Assembly: GCA_004431415.1 (NCBI GenBank)
Contig: QPMI01000104.1
Location: 124,001 to 188,000, forward strand
Direction: 5' to 3'
DNA: 64,000 nucleotides
Source of the DNA: Cyanophora paradoxa
Lineage: Eukaryota; Glaucocystophyceae; Cyanophorales; Cyanophoraceae
The notes under the pieces were generated by a model that made no database searches, was not told the DNA's origin, and was given only the letters and a program-made list of their open reading frames with translations. The position numbers and the translations under genes were made by a program. The number at the start of each line of letters is the position of its first letter. The first letter of the stretch is position 1. Of this stretch, positions 43,931-55,439 are shown piece after piece.

Positions 43931-45273
43931 ATGGTCGTGGGCAAACTCAAGGTCCTTGTCTGCGACGCCAACCTCCAGTTGAAGGAGCGTCGGACGGGCT
44001 TTCTCAATCTCAGCAAGCACAGGCACGAGCCGTGCGTCCGTATTCGATGTGGGCATACAGTCTCCTTCAAGACAAAAGCTTGGAAGAACGGGTCGAACAC
44101 GCCAGAATGGAATGAAGTGCGTCGCCTGCCGTCTAACGCGCCCGCTTTGAGTTCAGAGCTGATTGCCGCCTCGCCCCACGCAGGAGTTCATGTTCTTCGT
44201 CACAGAACGACAGCAACCTATACTAGAGGTTGATATCCTTGACACGAATCACTACGACGAGAACCTGGGCCGCTGCAAAATCCGCTTCGACAGGTGCAGC
44301 GTCCTCCGCAGCCAAGACCACTGTGCGCTCAACCATCCGCAGGATGGTCATGTACGCGCGTCAGGGAGAGACAGTGGATCGCTGGTATCACCTCAAGCGG
44401 GACACGGGCAAGAACAAGCCCGAGCAGGCGGGCCAGGTCCACCTGAAGGTCGGCCGCTCCTCCGCTGCTGCCCCTGCGGCGCCCGCAGACGCCCCGAGAC
44501 CAGGTCACCATCGAATTCGACCCCGCGTACCTCGCTCGGGAGGCGATGATGGTGGAAGCCGAGAAGTCCGGCGGGCAGCCGGCAGATCCCGGCGCACAGC
44601 GCTTCCGTGCGCACAGCCGCCGCGGCGAGCGCTGCTTTCGTTTCTCTTTGCTGATTCCGCCCGCGCAGCGTACAATCCCTCCGAGGAGCAGTCGCCGTTC
44701 CCGGACCAGCGGGCGGGCCCCGGCCCCTCCGGCTCCTCTGCATCGCTGGGCGTCCCGGGGCAGGACCGGCAGCCCTCGAACGAGGACTTCAGCGAGGGCC
44801 GGACCGAGTACGTGCCCGACGCGGCGCCCTCGGAGGTTGGCGAGGACATGTCCCGGCTCTCCATCAATCCGGACCAAGCCCGCGACGAGCCGCCCCCGCC
44901 CGGCCCCGCCGTCAACTACACGTGGGAGTACAAGGTTCCCGCCCGCCCGCCCCCCCGCCCCCCCCCATCCGGGCCGCCCGCCCGCCCGCCCGCGACGCCC
45001 CCCACCCTCTCCGCAGTGGCAACTCGAATCGACCGAGGTCTTCGGCCTTACTCGACGGCGGACATGCTCTCCTGGAAGGACCAGGCGAGCCCCAGTTTTT
45101 CCTTCCTTTCTTCTTCCTCTTTCTTCCCTGATGGGCGGGCCGGCGGGCAGGGTTACTTTACTGGGGACATGGTGGCCTGGGTTCGCCTCATCCCCGAGAA
45201 CGGCGCGCCGCAGACGGGCGAGAACGAGGGCTTCGTCATGTCGGACACTGTCAACTTCGAGCTGTACCAGTGA
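43931..45273 (+). CDS. C2 domain plus GYF domain protein (copy B)
   Basis: Copy of 30774-32120 with the same exons: MVVGKLKVLVCDANLQ start, EFMFFVTERQQPI, VDRWYHLKRDTGK, and the GYF part ending NFELYQ, TGA 45271-45273. Relative to copy A one G is missing in VFG|PYS (near 45042), and C runs in the preceding intron differ. Copy B as written is therefore frameshifted inside the GYF domain. The pattern fits homopolymer miscalls. Confidence 0.65.
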
Positions 45274-45833
45274 TTTCCTGACTGCATCGCCGGTAGCGCG
45301 CGGGCCCGGGGGTCCACGGCCCTCGGGCCGCCGCCGCGCGTTCTAGTAGTAGGTAGTTCTCCGCATCCTTTTTGCAAAGTTACAAGTCTAGCCCGTCCAG
45401 CAGAGCCAGCGAGCTCGAGGCGATATTCTAGCAGGCGTACAGACCGGCGAGGCTTGATTTTAAGAAGAAACCATACATTACGTGTCCGATGTCAATGCGC
45501 CCGCCGGCGCGGGAAGCAGCCGATGCAAGCCCATGCGCTCTAAAGTGGAAGCGAAAGCATTCGAAAGAAAAACATGCACAGGCACGAAATCTGCAAAGAA
45601 TCTGAAGGCCGAATTGAACCGCAACCGATAGACTGCGATTTCGCAGTTGCTACGTAGACAGCAAATTAAAATCAGAGCAAATAAAAGCAGAGTACGAAGG
45701 CGAATGGTCAGCTGCAGGCCAGCGCGCTCGCGCCAAGCCTTGAAGCTAGCAGCGAAAGCGAATTATATGATTGAACCTGACCCAGGCAGCGAAAAGGAGC
45801 GAAACCCGGCAACTAAGCGAACTGAAAGAAAAG
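45274..45833. other. Convergent intergenic region, unit B
   Basis: Repeat of 32121-32682, non-coding, with single-base A-run differences (for example near 45595 and 45827). Confidence 0.6.
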
Positions 45834-47648
45834 CTACGGGGAGAGGAGGGCCCGCATGCCCTCGTAAACTGTAAAGAAGATGGAGGACATGGGGCGATGA
45901 CGAGGACGCGCGGGCCGAGCCCCGCAGCAGCGCCCCGGGCCTCCTCCGCCGCGATCCGAATTAGAGCCTCGGCCGGGCTCCCGTAGGGCGCGGGGGCGCG
46001 TCCGCCGCGCTCTGGCCGGCGACCGGTGTGGGGGCGGGCCCTTCTGTCCTGCGCCATGATGCGCGTCTGCGGTCCGCAGTCAGGGATCGAGAGGGGTACG
46101 CGATCAAGAATTCAAATTTAGATTCGAGTGCCTTGGCAACGTCCAGCGGGGTGGTCATCGCCGCGGCGATGGCGCCGGCTATCATCCGAGGAGCAGCGAG
46201 TTCTCGTGCGCGAAGGCAAGCGCCGGCGCCGCCTTCAGGAGCTCGAAGGACGTCACTTGGATGGCGCGGAAGGGTACGTCGCGGAAGACCTGGGAGAAGA
46301 GCACGGGTTCGAATACGGGCGGAGAACGTTTCGGGCGGGGGGGGGGGGGGGGGGGGAAGCACCTGGATGCCGTACCCCTGATAGAGACCCAGCACCCTTC
46401 AGACGCGAGGATCGAGCGAACCGCCTCTCCCGCCGACTTGTAAATACCCGTCTGTGAGGAGGAGGGGGTACGTGAGAACGCGGTCGGGAAGCGGTACAGC
46501 GATTCAAGCCGCTACCTGCAGCTCGTCTTCACGACCTCGCTGGTACGACGATCACGCTCCCGTCAGATCTCCCAAGGAGCCACAGACTGCTGGGAGATGA
46601 GGGTACTGGGCCATGGGGGGGGGGTACGGGCACGCACGGAGGAGGCAGGGGACTTGGAGTGCGGCCGGGCAGATGGGGAGGAGGGCGGATTTCTGCAAGG
46701 GGGTCAAGGCGCGGGGGCGGCCCGGGAGGGTACAGGCACACACCAGGGTCTCGTAGACGGAAAAGGCAATGGCGGAGTATGGAACCTGTCCGATCATCGC
46801 GCCGTCGAGGCCTGCGAGGGGGTACGCCTTCAAGAAAGGTCGCCCGGGTGGCCAAAGACGCCAGGCCGCGGCCGACCTGCGTACAGGCCGCCGACGCCGC
46901 TCTCGCTCAGGACGCGCCGTAGCGCGTCTACGGCCGAGCGGCCGGAACGGCTCGCCTGAACTTTCGTCTTCACTGTGTCTGCGGCGTACCCGGCTGGCTC
47001 GGGCTCGCCCGCGGCCCGCGCGGCAGCGCGCGGCTCACCGATTGGGTGGACAGCGCTGACGGCCAGCGCCCGCGCCGTCGCAGAGGCTATCATGTTTCCT
47101 GATTGAAAGATATGAGGGGAGGCGACGAGTAGAAGCACAGCGGCGACGTCCCACGCGCCCGCGCGCCCGCGCGCGGTCTATATCTAGAACTAGGGAAGAT
47201 TGCGGCCAGGCGCTGGATTGGGGAGCAGATCTAGCTTGCGCGCGATCAGCGGCCACGGCTGCCGCGGTCGAGAGACACGAAACCCGGTGCGAGGCACAGA
47301 CGTACGTCGAGCGCGCGCACCGACAAACGTCGGGTGCGGCTCGACGGGAGGGTGCGGGACTGCCGGATTCGCCCCCGCATCCGCAGGCCCGAACGACAGG
47401 GCCGACGCGGCTGCCGCGGCGCTCGCTGCAGATAGGAAGAGGCGCCGCCGCGAGACCGGCTGCTCCTCCGTGCGCGTCGTGCTGCCGGTCCCCGCTTCTG
47501 ATCTGACGGCCGGTTCGGGCGCACGGCTAGCTGGCCGGCGGGTCCGAATTCGAACGCGGAGACGCTGCTCCAACGAACCAGTGAAGAGCTCGCGCGCCTG
47601 GAGCTTGCCGGCAGCCGGAGCTGGAGCGGAGAACGCCACGGGCGCCAT
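45834..47648 (-). CDS. SAM-carrier type carrier, first paralogue (copy B, many frame breaks)
   Basis: Copy of 32683-34525 with the same motifs (DTVKTKVQASRSG, RDVPFRAIQVTSF, TTPLDVAKALESK). Between about 45890 and 47155 many G or C runs are one base shorter than in unit A, for example in GTTCGTCTTC..GCTGG(T)ACG near 46540 and ATCATCC(C)GAGG near 46185. The reading frame is lost repeatedly. The density of one-directional run shortening in one stretch is more like poor read coverage than decay. Confidence 0.6.
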
Positions 47649-47811
47649 GATGCGACGGACACGGCTGAGCGTGCACCGCGCTAGCTACCTGGGCTGCTCA
47701 GGAAGTGCGCGGAAAGCGGCCAGTCAATTGGCGTCGTACCCCCACCGCATCAAGCACTGGACGGCCGCGCGTGGACGAGCCTCGGCGGAGCGCCATCGGC
47801 GCGCCTTGACG

Positions 47812-49948
47812 ATGAGCACGTTCGTGGGCGGCTGTGTGCCTGCCCAGCTGGGGTCACGTGCGGGCGCGGCCAGTTTCTTGGGCGCGCGTGTGCCGCCGCA
47901 GCCGGCCAGCCAGGCAGCGCGGGCTCAGCGCGGCGCAACCTACAGGAGGCCAGTACGCATCCTCGCGTCGCACGGGCAGGAGGATGACCGCCCGGAGCCG
48001 CGCCGACCCGAGGAGCCCAACGCGCCCCAAGAGCCCAGCACGGCGTTCGAAGGGCGGCCGATAGGAAGAAGACGCGCTTTCGCGGCGGCGTCCGCGGTCG
48101 CGGCGGCGTTTGCGGCGGCCGCGACGGCGGCGACCCCGCCAGCGGACGTGCCCGCGCACCCCGAGACGGACTGGCCGATCGCTTCGCAACTGCAGTCCGC
48201 GGCGACGGCCGCGGAGAGCGTTGCGCCGGCGCCCGAGGGCGACGCGGCGGACCCCGCGGCGGCCCCGGCCGCGCCGGCGCCGCCCGACAAGCAAGCGAAG
48301 AAGCCGCCGAGGAGGCGGGGCGTGCAGGCGGCCTCCTCGGCGCTCACGCCGATCGGCCCGCTCGGGCAGGAGCCGACGATCGCTGAGGCGATCCTCTTCT
48401 CTCCCGCGCCGACCCCCACGCTCCTCGGTCGGCGCGGCGCCGCCCCGCGTCCGAAGCATCGCCTGCCCGGCGGCCGACTGCTGACTCGCGCCCCGAACCG
48501 CAGCGAACATGTTCGCCAGTGGAGTTGCTCGGCTGGTGGCCATCTCGGCCACGCACCCGATCGGCGCGCCGCTCTCCCGCCCGCCCGCCCGCCGCCCAGC
48601 CCGCGACGACAGCTGACCGCTCCGGCGCAGACACTGTGAAGACCAAAGTGCAGACGAGCCGCGGCGAGCCGCGCCCCGCGCTGGAAACGCTGCGGCTCAT
48701 CGTGAAGCAGCAAGGAGTCACGGGGCTCTACGCCGGCGAGTTCAATCCAGTACCCCTGAGCCTCGAGGTCCCCCCATCTGATACTGTACCCGGCAGGCCT
48801 CGACGGGACGATGATAGGGCAGGTGCCTTACTCGGCCGTCGCCTTCGGCATCTACGAGTTCCTGGTACCCCCCCAGCCCGACATCCCTCCGTACCCGTAC
48901 CCCGTACCCCGTTTGGTAACCCGTGCCCCGCAGAAGGAGCTCCTGGTCCCGCAACTTCCCCCCTCCCTCTTCGCGCACATCCTCTGCTACCTCGGTACCC
49001 CCTTACCCCATCAATCGCACCCGTAACCCCGGTGGTCTGACCCCGTACCCCCGCCCCGCAGTCTGCGGCTCGCTGGGAGACCTCACCGGCTCGCTCATCG
49101 TCGTACCCAGCGAGGTCGTGAAGACGAGGCTGCAGGTAGCGGCTTGGATCGCTCTACCCCCTCCCGCCTGCGTTCTCACGTACACCCCCCCCCCTTCGTC
49201 AGGCGGGTACGTACGCAACGGCGAAGGAGGCGATCGATTCGATCCTGGAAGATACAGGATTCCGGGGCTTTTACGCCGGCTACTCCTCCCAGGTAGCCCC
49301 CCTCTCGCCCCCCCCCCCCCCCCCCCCCTCCCCGCTGCTTAACCCCTTCTGACCACGTCCCCGCAGCTCATTCGGGACGTGCCCTTCCGCGCCATCCAGG
49401 TACCCCCGCTCCCTTGCCTCTTCGTTTTTACAGTACCCCAGCCCTTTACAACCTGTACCCCCAGGCGACGGTCTTCGAGCTGCTGCGCCTCGCGCCCTCG
49501 CTGTGCGACAACATCCTCGCGATGGGTATGATCGCCGGGGCCGTCGCGGCCGCCCTCACTACCCCCCTGGACGTCGTCAAGGCGCGCCGCTGTACCCCTC
49601 CCGCGCAATTCGATCGATATCGGTCCGAGCTGATTTGATCCGGGCGGCCGTGGCAGACGCGCCTTATGGCACAGGACCCGCACGCGGCGCCGCCCACGCC
49701 GGCGCCCGACGGCGCCCCGCGGGACCCGGCCCCCTACCGTGGACCCATCAACGTCCGCCCGCCCGAGCCCGCCCGCCCGGGCTCATCTGAGCTTCGTTCG
49801 CTTCGGGCAGGCGCTGGTCCGGATCGCCGGGGAGGAGGGCCCCGGGGCGCTGCTGCGGGGGCTCGGCCCGCGCGTCCTCGTCATCGCCCCCATGTCCTCC
49901 ATCTTCTTCGCCGTCTACGAGGCCATGCGCGCCCTCCTCTCTGCCTGA
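47812..49948 (+). CDS. SAM-carrier type carrier, second paralogue (copy B)
   Basis: Copy of 34688-36807 and the better version of its N-terminus. From MSTFVGGCVPAQLGSRAG the frame stays open through EDDRPEPRRPEEPN, RRAFAAASAVAAAFAAAATA, PETDWPIASQLQSAATAAES and EAILFSPAPTPTLLGRRG before the first intron, then into the carrier core. That gives roughly 220 residues of N-terminal extension ahead of the first helix, much longer than the few residues of animal SAM carriers. It ends GALLRGLGPRVLVIAPMSSI...YEAMRALLSA, TGA 49946-49948. Introns again begin GTACCC. The extension may combine an organelle-targeting region with a Pro/Ala-rich domain; this is inference. Confidence 0.75.
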
Positions 49949-50236
49949 GCTGCGGCCTGAGATCATCGGACTTGGAGGGGCCTGATCATGACCGGCACCG
50001 GCCGCGGCTCGCGCTGCTGGCTGCCCTAGTTCTCCCAGGCCTAGCTCTCGAGAGCTCGTGCCACCCCGTGTCCGTGCGATTGTACCATACGCTGTTAGAT
50101 TAACTGTACCATCATGTGCTAGCGCAGTCCCTGTGCGTACAAGGCTGCTTCGAACTTCGGAATGCAAAGCTACGAGACTGTAGTTCAGGCCACGCAAAAG
50201 GGGAAAAGGAGAAGGGGGTGTGGAAGGAAGGGGGCG

Positions 50237-52406
50237 TCAGGAACAGAGGTAGGCGCCCTTGAAGCATCTCTCGACGTCCATGGCGACCCTGCACGTGGGG
50301 CAGGGCGGGGCCGGCGGCGCCGCGCCGCCCCCCGGCCGCCGCGCCACATGTACGGCCACGTGGTCGTCGAAGCACGGGTCGCACAGGGTGATGTGCTTGC
50401 ACGGCACGATGAGCACCGAGCTGGCGGGGGCGTGAGCGTGGGGTGGAGGCGAGGGCCGAAGGGGGGGCGGGCCGGGGCGCTGACCGGCGGCGGTCCATGC
50501 AGATGACGCAGCGCGTGTCCTGCAAGTCGCGCGTCGCCTCCGCCGCGCGCGCCTCCGCCAGCGCTGACGCGACGGCCACCGCCCCCGCCGCCAGCCGCTC
50601 CTGCGCCCGCTGCAGCTCCGCCGCCGACAGGCCCGCGAGGGCGGCGGGGCCGACGGGCGCGCTGTCCGCCAGCCGCGCCCCAAGCGCCGCCGCCCGCGCC
50701 TCCTGCGCGGCTGCGCGTGCCTCCGCCTGCCGAGCCTCCGCCACGGCCTGCTCCGCCCACCCCTCCGCCTGCCCCGCCCGCGCATCCGCCTGCCGCGCTT
50801 CCGCCATGGCCTGCTCCACCCAGCCCTCCGCCCGTGCTGCTCTCGCCTCCGCTTGCTGCGCCTCCGCCACGGCTTGCTCCGCCCACCCCTCCGCCTGCTG
50901 CGCCCGCGCCTCCGCTTGCCGTGCTTCCGCCATGGCCTGCTCCACCCAGCCCTCCGCCTGCTCCGCCCTGCGCTTCGCCTCCGCTGACTGCTTTTCCGCC
51001 TCCGCGGCGCGGCGCTCGGCCCGCTCGACGGCCGCCGCCGCCTCATTCGCCACACGGTCCGCGGCGCTCGCCGCGGCCGCGGCCGCCCGCCGCGCCTCCG
51101 CCGCCGCAGCGCCCAGGGCCCCCTCGCCGAGCGCGGACGCCGGCGCGGGGCCCGCCGCCACCGCCGGCAGGGCTGCCGGAGCGCCCGAAGGGCCGCCAGC
51201 GGGAGGTGAGGAGCTCAAGCTTGCGGATGCAGGGGCGGGCTCCGGTGGCGCTGCCGAACCGCTCCGCCGCAGGGTGGCCCAATAGGCCCGCTCCCTTTCG
51301 AGGGAAAAGACCGCCCTCACTCGATCTGAAGGAGCTACCAAAGCACCACCGCTGCCAATGCCACTGCTGCTGCTGCTGCTGCTGCTGCCGCCGCCCCCGC
51401 TGCTAGCGCCGCCACCGCCGCCGCTATGGCTGCTGCTGCTGCTCGACTGCGCTGGGGCTTCGGGCCCCGACGGGTCGGCCGCAGGGCCGCCAACAGCATG
51501 GGGCGACCCAGTGTCTGCAGGCGCCGAGGCGCGCCCCGCTGGCGCTGCAGAATCGCGCTCTATGGCGTTCCGGGGCGCCGGCCGGCGGGAGGCCCAAAAT
51601 TCCGTCTCCTGCTCCAGAGAATGCCGGCTGCTGCTACCGAACCAGCTGCCCACTTGCGCTGCTCCCGTGCGCGGCCCCGGATCGGAGTGCCGCCCCGTTG
51701 AGCTGGATCCATCCTTCGTCGAGCGCAGGCCTCAGCATACGCGGACGCACGAGCAGCCGGCCGGCGCACCGGTGCCGTACGCGTGGGGCGCCGGGGCTCG
51801 CTGGTCGCGGCCTCCTCGTCGCGCGCCTTCCGCTTCTTCTTCCTGCCTTGATCGCAAGCAATTGCAAGAGGCTCATTGCCCTCCTCGAAACATCCAAGAT
51901 CCTTGAGCCAGACGAGCTGCCGCAGCCGGCTCAAGCGCAGCGCGATGGCGGCAGCGGAAAGAATCACCTCTGACTGGCTTTTGTCGAACTTCACAGTTAC
52001 GAGGCCGGTATCGCCTGATTTGCACTTCACTGTCCCCGTCTGACCTGCCGGCGCCACGTTCGTTTGGTGCATGCGGATCGCGCGCGCCGTTGAGCATCGT
52101 ACCTGCACGAAAGCCGCGAAGGGCTATGACCCTATCGCCGAATCGCGAGGGCAACACAGCCTCGACGTCCTCCTCGGGCACCAGCACCTCAGATTCCTGT
52201 TGCGAGCGAAGAACGACTCGATTCAGTTCCACCAGGTTCAGGGAACGACTCGACGAGCTCGACGCGCATTCCAGACGCACCTCTGCGATGTCCACGATGC
52301 TCATGGCGCCGTTGATGCCCGTGCGGGCGACCCTCCCAGAGCGCCAACCGGACTCAGCGGTCCAGTACCGCACGAAGGTTCGCGGCGGCAGCTCGACGCG
52401 CGGCAT
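50237..52406 (-). CDS. RING-finger (C3HC4) protein with coiled-coil repeats (copy B, intact frame)
   Basis: Exon 1 (ATG 52406, MPRVELPPRTFVRYWTAESG) and exon 2 (TVKCKSGDTGLVTVKFDKSQ) look like small beta-barrel, SH3/Tudor-like folds; this is only an impression. A Ser/Gly-rich linker follows (SSSSSSHSGGGGGASSG), then ERERAYWATLRRSGS. A long Ala/Glu/Arg coiled coil contains four 21-residue repeats (50699-50952). DTRCVICMDRR gives the first RING Cys pair and is followed by an intron. The last exon gives VPCKHITLCDPC and CPTCRVAMDVERCF, ending AYLCS. The C-x2-C, C-x-H-x3-C-x2-C, C-x2-C pattern fits a C3HC4 RING of the kind found at the C-terminus of E3 ubiquitin ligases. Here the coiled-coil and first RING half form one uninterrupted frame, unlike copy A. 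Confidence 0.75.
50699..50952 (-). repeat. Four 63-bp coding repeats arranged A-B-A-B
   Basis: Units spaced exactly 63 bp encode AEGWVEQAMAEARQAEARAQ, AEGWAEQAVAEAQQAEARAA, AEGWVEQAMAEARQADARAG and AEGWAEQAVAEARQAEARAA. Alternate units share V..M or A..V, so a 126-bp pair was duplicated. Twenty-one residues are three heptads, preserving coiled-coil register. Confidence 0.9.
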
Positions 52407-52555
52407 CTGAGGCCGCGGGCTAAGGTGGCGATCGATCCGGAGGCTGCGGAGCTGTGCGTTGCGTTTGAACCAACTGGTTCCGGTTCGAATCCTGAGCTTG
52501 CCCTTCACCTCGCCCTTGACGGCAGCGAGGCGCGAGGCCTAAGCGCGCGTTGACG

Positions 52556-53748
52556 ATGAGTATGGCGGAGGTTACGTGCGGCCGCGGCGCCGGCCAGTTG
52601 CTTGGGCGCGCGTGTGCCGCCGCGGCAGGCTGGCGCAACCTACAGGAGGCCAGTACTAGTGCGAGTCTTCTCGTCGCAGGGTCAGGAGGATGACCGGCCG
52701 GAGCCGCGGCGGCCCGAGGAGCCCAGCGCGCACCAGGAGCCCAGCACGGCGTTTGATGCGCGGCCGATAGGAAGAAGACGCGCTTTCGCGGCGGCGTCCG
52801 CGGTCGCGGCGGCGTTTGCGGCGGCCGCGACGGCGGCGACCCCGCCAGCGGAGGTGCCCGCGCACCCCGAGACGGACTGGCCGATCGCCTCGCAACTGCA
52901 GTCCGCGGCGACCGCCGCGGAGATCTAGAGCGTCGCGCCGGCTCCCGAGGGCGATGCGGCGGACCCCGCGCGGCGGCTCCGGCCGCGCCGGCGCCGCCCG
53001 ACAAGCAAGCGAAGAAGCCGGCGAGGAGGCGGGGCGTGCAGGCGGCCTCCTCGGCGCTCACGCCGATCGGCCCGCTCGGACAGGAGCCCACGATTGCTGA
53101 GGCGATCCTCTTCTCTCCCGCGCCGACCCCCACGCTCCTCGGTCGGCCCGGCGCCGCCCGCGCACCGAAGCGTCGCCTGCCGGCTGCTGACTGCCGACTC
53201 GCGCCCCGAACCGCAGCGAACATGTTCGCCAGTGGAGTTGCTCGGCTGGTGGCCATCTCGGCCACGCACCCGATCGGCGCGCCGCACTCCCGCCCGCCCG
53301 CCCGCCGCCCAGCCCGCGACGACAGCTGACCGCTCCGGCGCAGACACTGTGAAGACCAAAGTGCAGACGAGCTGCGGCGAGCCGCGCCCCGCGCTGGAAA
53401 CGCTGCGGGTCATCGTGAAGCAGCAAGGAGTCACGGGGCTCTACGCCGGCGAGTTCAACCCTAGTTCAACCCTGTACCCCTGCTCCCCAATCTGATCGTG
53501 TTCCCGGCAGGCCTCGACGGGACGATGATAGGGCAGGTGCCTTACTCGGCCGTCGCCTTCGGCATCTACGAGTTCCTGGTACCCCCCGAAGACCCCTCCG
53601 TACCCGTACCCCGTACCCCCTCTGGTAACACCCCTACCCCGCAGAAGGAGCTCCTGGTCCCGCAGCTTCCCCCCTCCCTCTTCGCGCACATCCTCTGCTA
53701 CCTCGGTACCCCTTACCCCTCCTTCGCACATGTACCCCCGGTGGTCTG
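52556..53748 (+). pseudogene. Third carrier copy, disrupted (unit B)
   Basis: Copy of 39406-40599 with the same ATCTAG insertion giving TAG at 52926-52928, and the same truncation at the LINE insertion point (GGTGGTCTG then poly-T). Because the lesions are shared, they predate the unit duplication. Confidence 0.8.
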
Positions 53749-53760
53749 TTTTTTTTTTTT
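53749..53760 (-). other. Poly(A) tail of the LINE
   Basis: Twelve T residues on the plus strand (12 A in sense), directly against carrier intron sequence ending GGTGGTCTG. In unit A the tail has 10. It marks the 3' end and the insertion point. Confidence 0.85.
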
Positions 53761-54136
53761 CAGTAATCCCTAGTGTATTAGGGGACTGGTGCCCCAAGTT
53801 GACAAACAGCTAATGCTATCTGCCTACCCTAGGCCTAGGCCTACAAACACACGACAAGTCTAGCTTACCTCCCCCCTATTGGGTCTCCAGCTAGACTAAC
53901 CCCGAGGGAATCTCCCTACTGCGAGCCCTACCCCTAAGGCCACTCTTGCGGCCCTCGTGGGGCCTCCCCCAGCGGCCGCGCGAGCGCGGCCATTGGGGGG
54001 TGGGGTTGGGGGTGGGAGCTGGGGCCGGAGAGTTTATTGGGCAGGGCCCCGGAGGATTTATTGCGCACCGCCTCTGCGGTGCGAGCGCCGCCGGGCGCGG
54101 GCCCCCGGGGAGGGTTGGGCCCCCCATCCGGCGGCG

Positions 54137-54193
54137 GGTCCCGCCCTGCAGGCTGCCAGCGGCGTGGCAGCCTGCACCTGCGCGGGCGGGACC
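54137..54193. repeat. Compound stem-loop in the LINE 3' region (unit B)
   Basis: Outer arms 54137-54146 (GGTCCCGCCC) and 54184-54193 (GGGCGGGACC) pair over 10 bp. Inner arms 54147-54158 (TGCAGGCTGCCA) and 54165-54176 (TGGCAGCCTGCA) pair over 12 bp around a 6-nt loop, with a 7-nt bulge on one side. A second hairpin, CGCACCGC-CTCT-GCGGTGCG, is at 54064-54083. It may be a 3' recognition structure for the element's RT. Confidence 0.85.
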
Positions 54194-55439
54194 GGACCTG
54201 GCGCGGGCAGGCAGGCCACGCCCGAGGGCCTGCTCTCCTCCAGGAGTGGGCCTCTCAAGCGCGAGCGTGGCGTCAGCCCGGCGCGCGCGGGCAGGGAGTG
54301 CACACTTTGGGCTCAGGGTCTGTAGCCCAGCGGGAGAGGCCGAAGATGAGGAGGACTGGATGAGGTCGCCGCGGTGGAGCAGGGGTGGTACCTTGGGGGG
54401 CAGAGAAGGGGGTACGGGGCTCGGTGGAGGCGGCGGTGACGGCCCAGGGGTGTAGGCAGAGGGGACATCGGTCTGGGGGCGGGAGTGCCTCGGGGTGGAG
54501 CTGGCGCGCGCGGGCGGAAAACTCGAATGGGGCGGTGGTGCGGGACGAGGGCGGTGCCGGCGGTGGTGGGGGGCCCGGCGGCGGGGGGCGCGGGCTGGCG
54601 GGCGGGGCCGGTCTTGCGGTTCGACGGGTGACGGCGGTGTGGGGGGTCAGAGAGGTTCACCGAGGCGGGGGGTCCGGGGGGGGCGGTCCTGTGGATCAGG
54701 GGCTGGGACAGCCGGACCTGCACGTCGGGCTCCGCGGTCTCCACGTGCAAGAAGATTGTTGCGGGCGGAGGTGAAGCCGGCCGAGTCACGGAGGGCGGCC
54801 AGCTCACGCTCGCGGCGCGTGAGGCGGCGGGTAGCGGGGCTGGCTGCGGGGAGGGGAGGAGGCTGGGGGTGTGGGGGGAGGGGGCTGGGGGGAAGGGGGG
54901 GAGACGGGGCCGGGGGACGGTGGAGGGCCGGTCGGGCGGGCGAGGGGAGGGGCCGGGGGTGGCGGAGGGTCCGCTGGGGCGGGGCGGCGGGGAGTCCGGA
55001 GGGGGAGGGGCAGTTGCGAGTCGGGGCCGGGGAGAACGGGGAGAGACCGACCGCGGACCGGAAGTAGGATTGGAGGGGGCGCATCGCCACGGTCGTCCCT
55101 CTGCCGCGGCCTTTGCCGCGGCCCTTACCGGGTCGAGCTGTGCCGGCACCTAGTCGGGAGGAAGGGCCTGTCGCCTCCGGTCGGCCTGTCGGAGGTGGGC
55201 GAGGCGAGGCGGGGGCGGGGCGGGGCGTGGGGGGCGGGGGTCCGGGGCTCGCGGCGGCGGGGTGGAGCCGGAGCCGGAGGGGCTGGGGCGGACCTCTGGG
55301 GCCGGGTCCGGGTGCTGGGGCCGTTGGCTTGTGGCTAGGATTCGGGTGAGGATGAGGCTGCGCCAGTGGGCGCAGCACCGGCTGCTGCCATCGAAGGGCG
55401 AGTTGGGGTCCGTGAGCGCGTCTTCTTGGCCCGGACCAG

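Noticed and set aside
47200-48639. 479-codon plus frame taken whole as a protein
   Set aside because: Its first part overlaps the opposite-strand carrier gene start. Only the portion from 47812 to the first intron belongs to the second carrier paralogue, and the last codons read through an intron.
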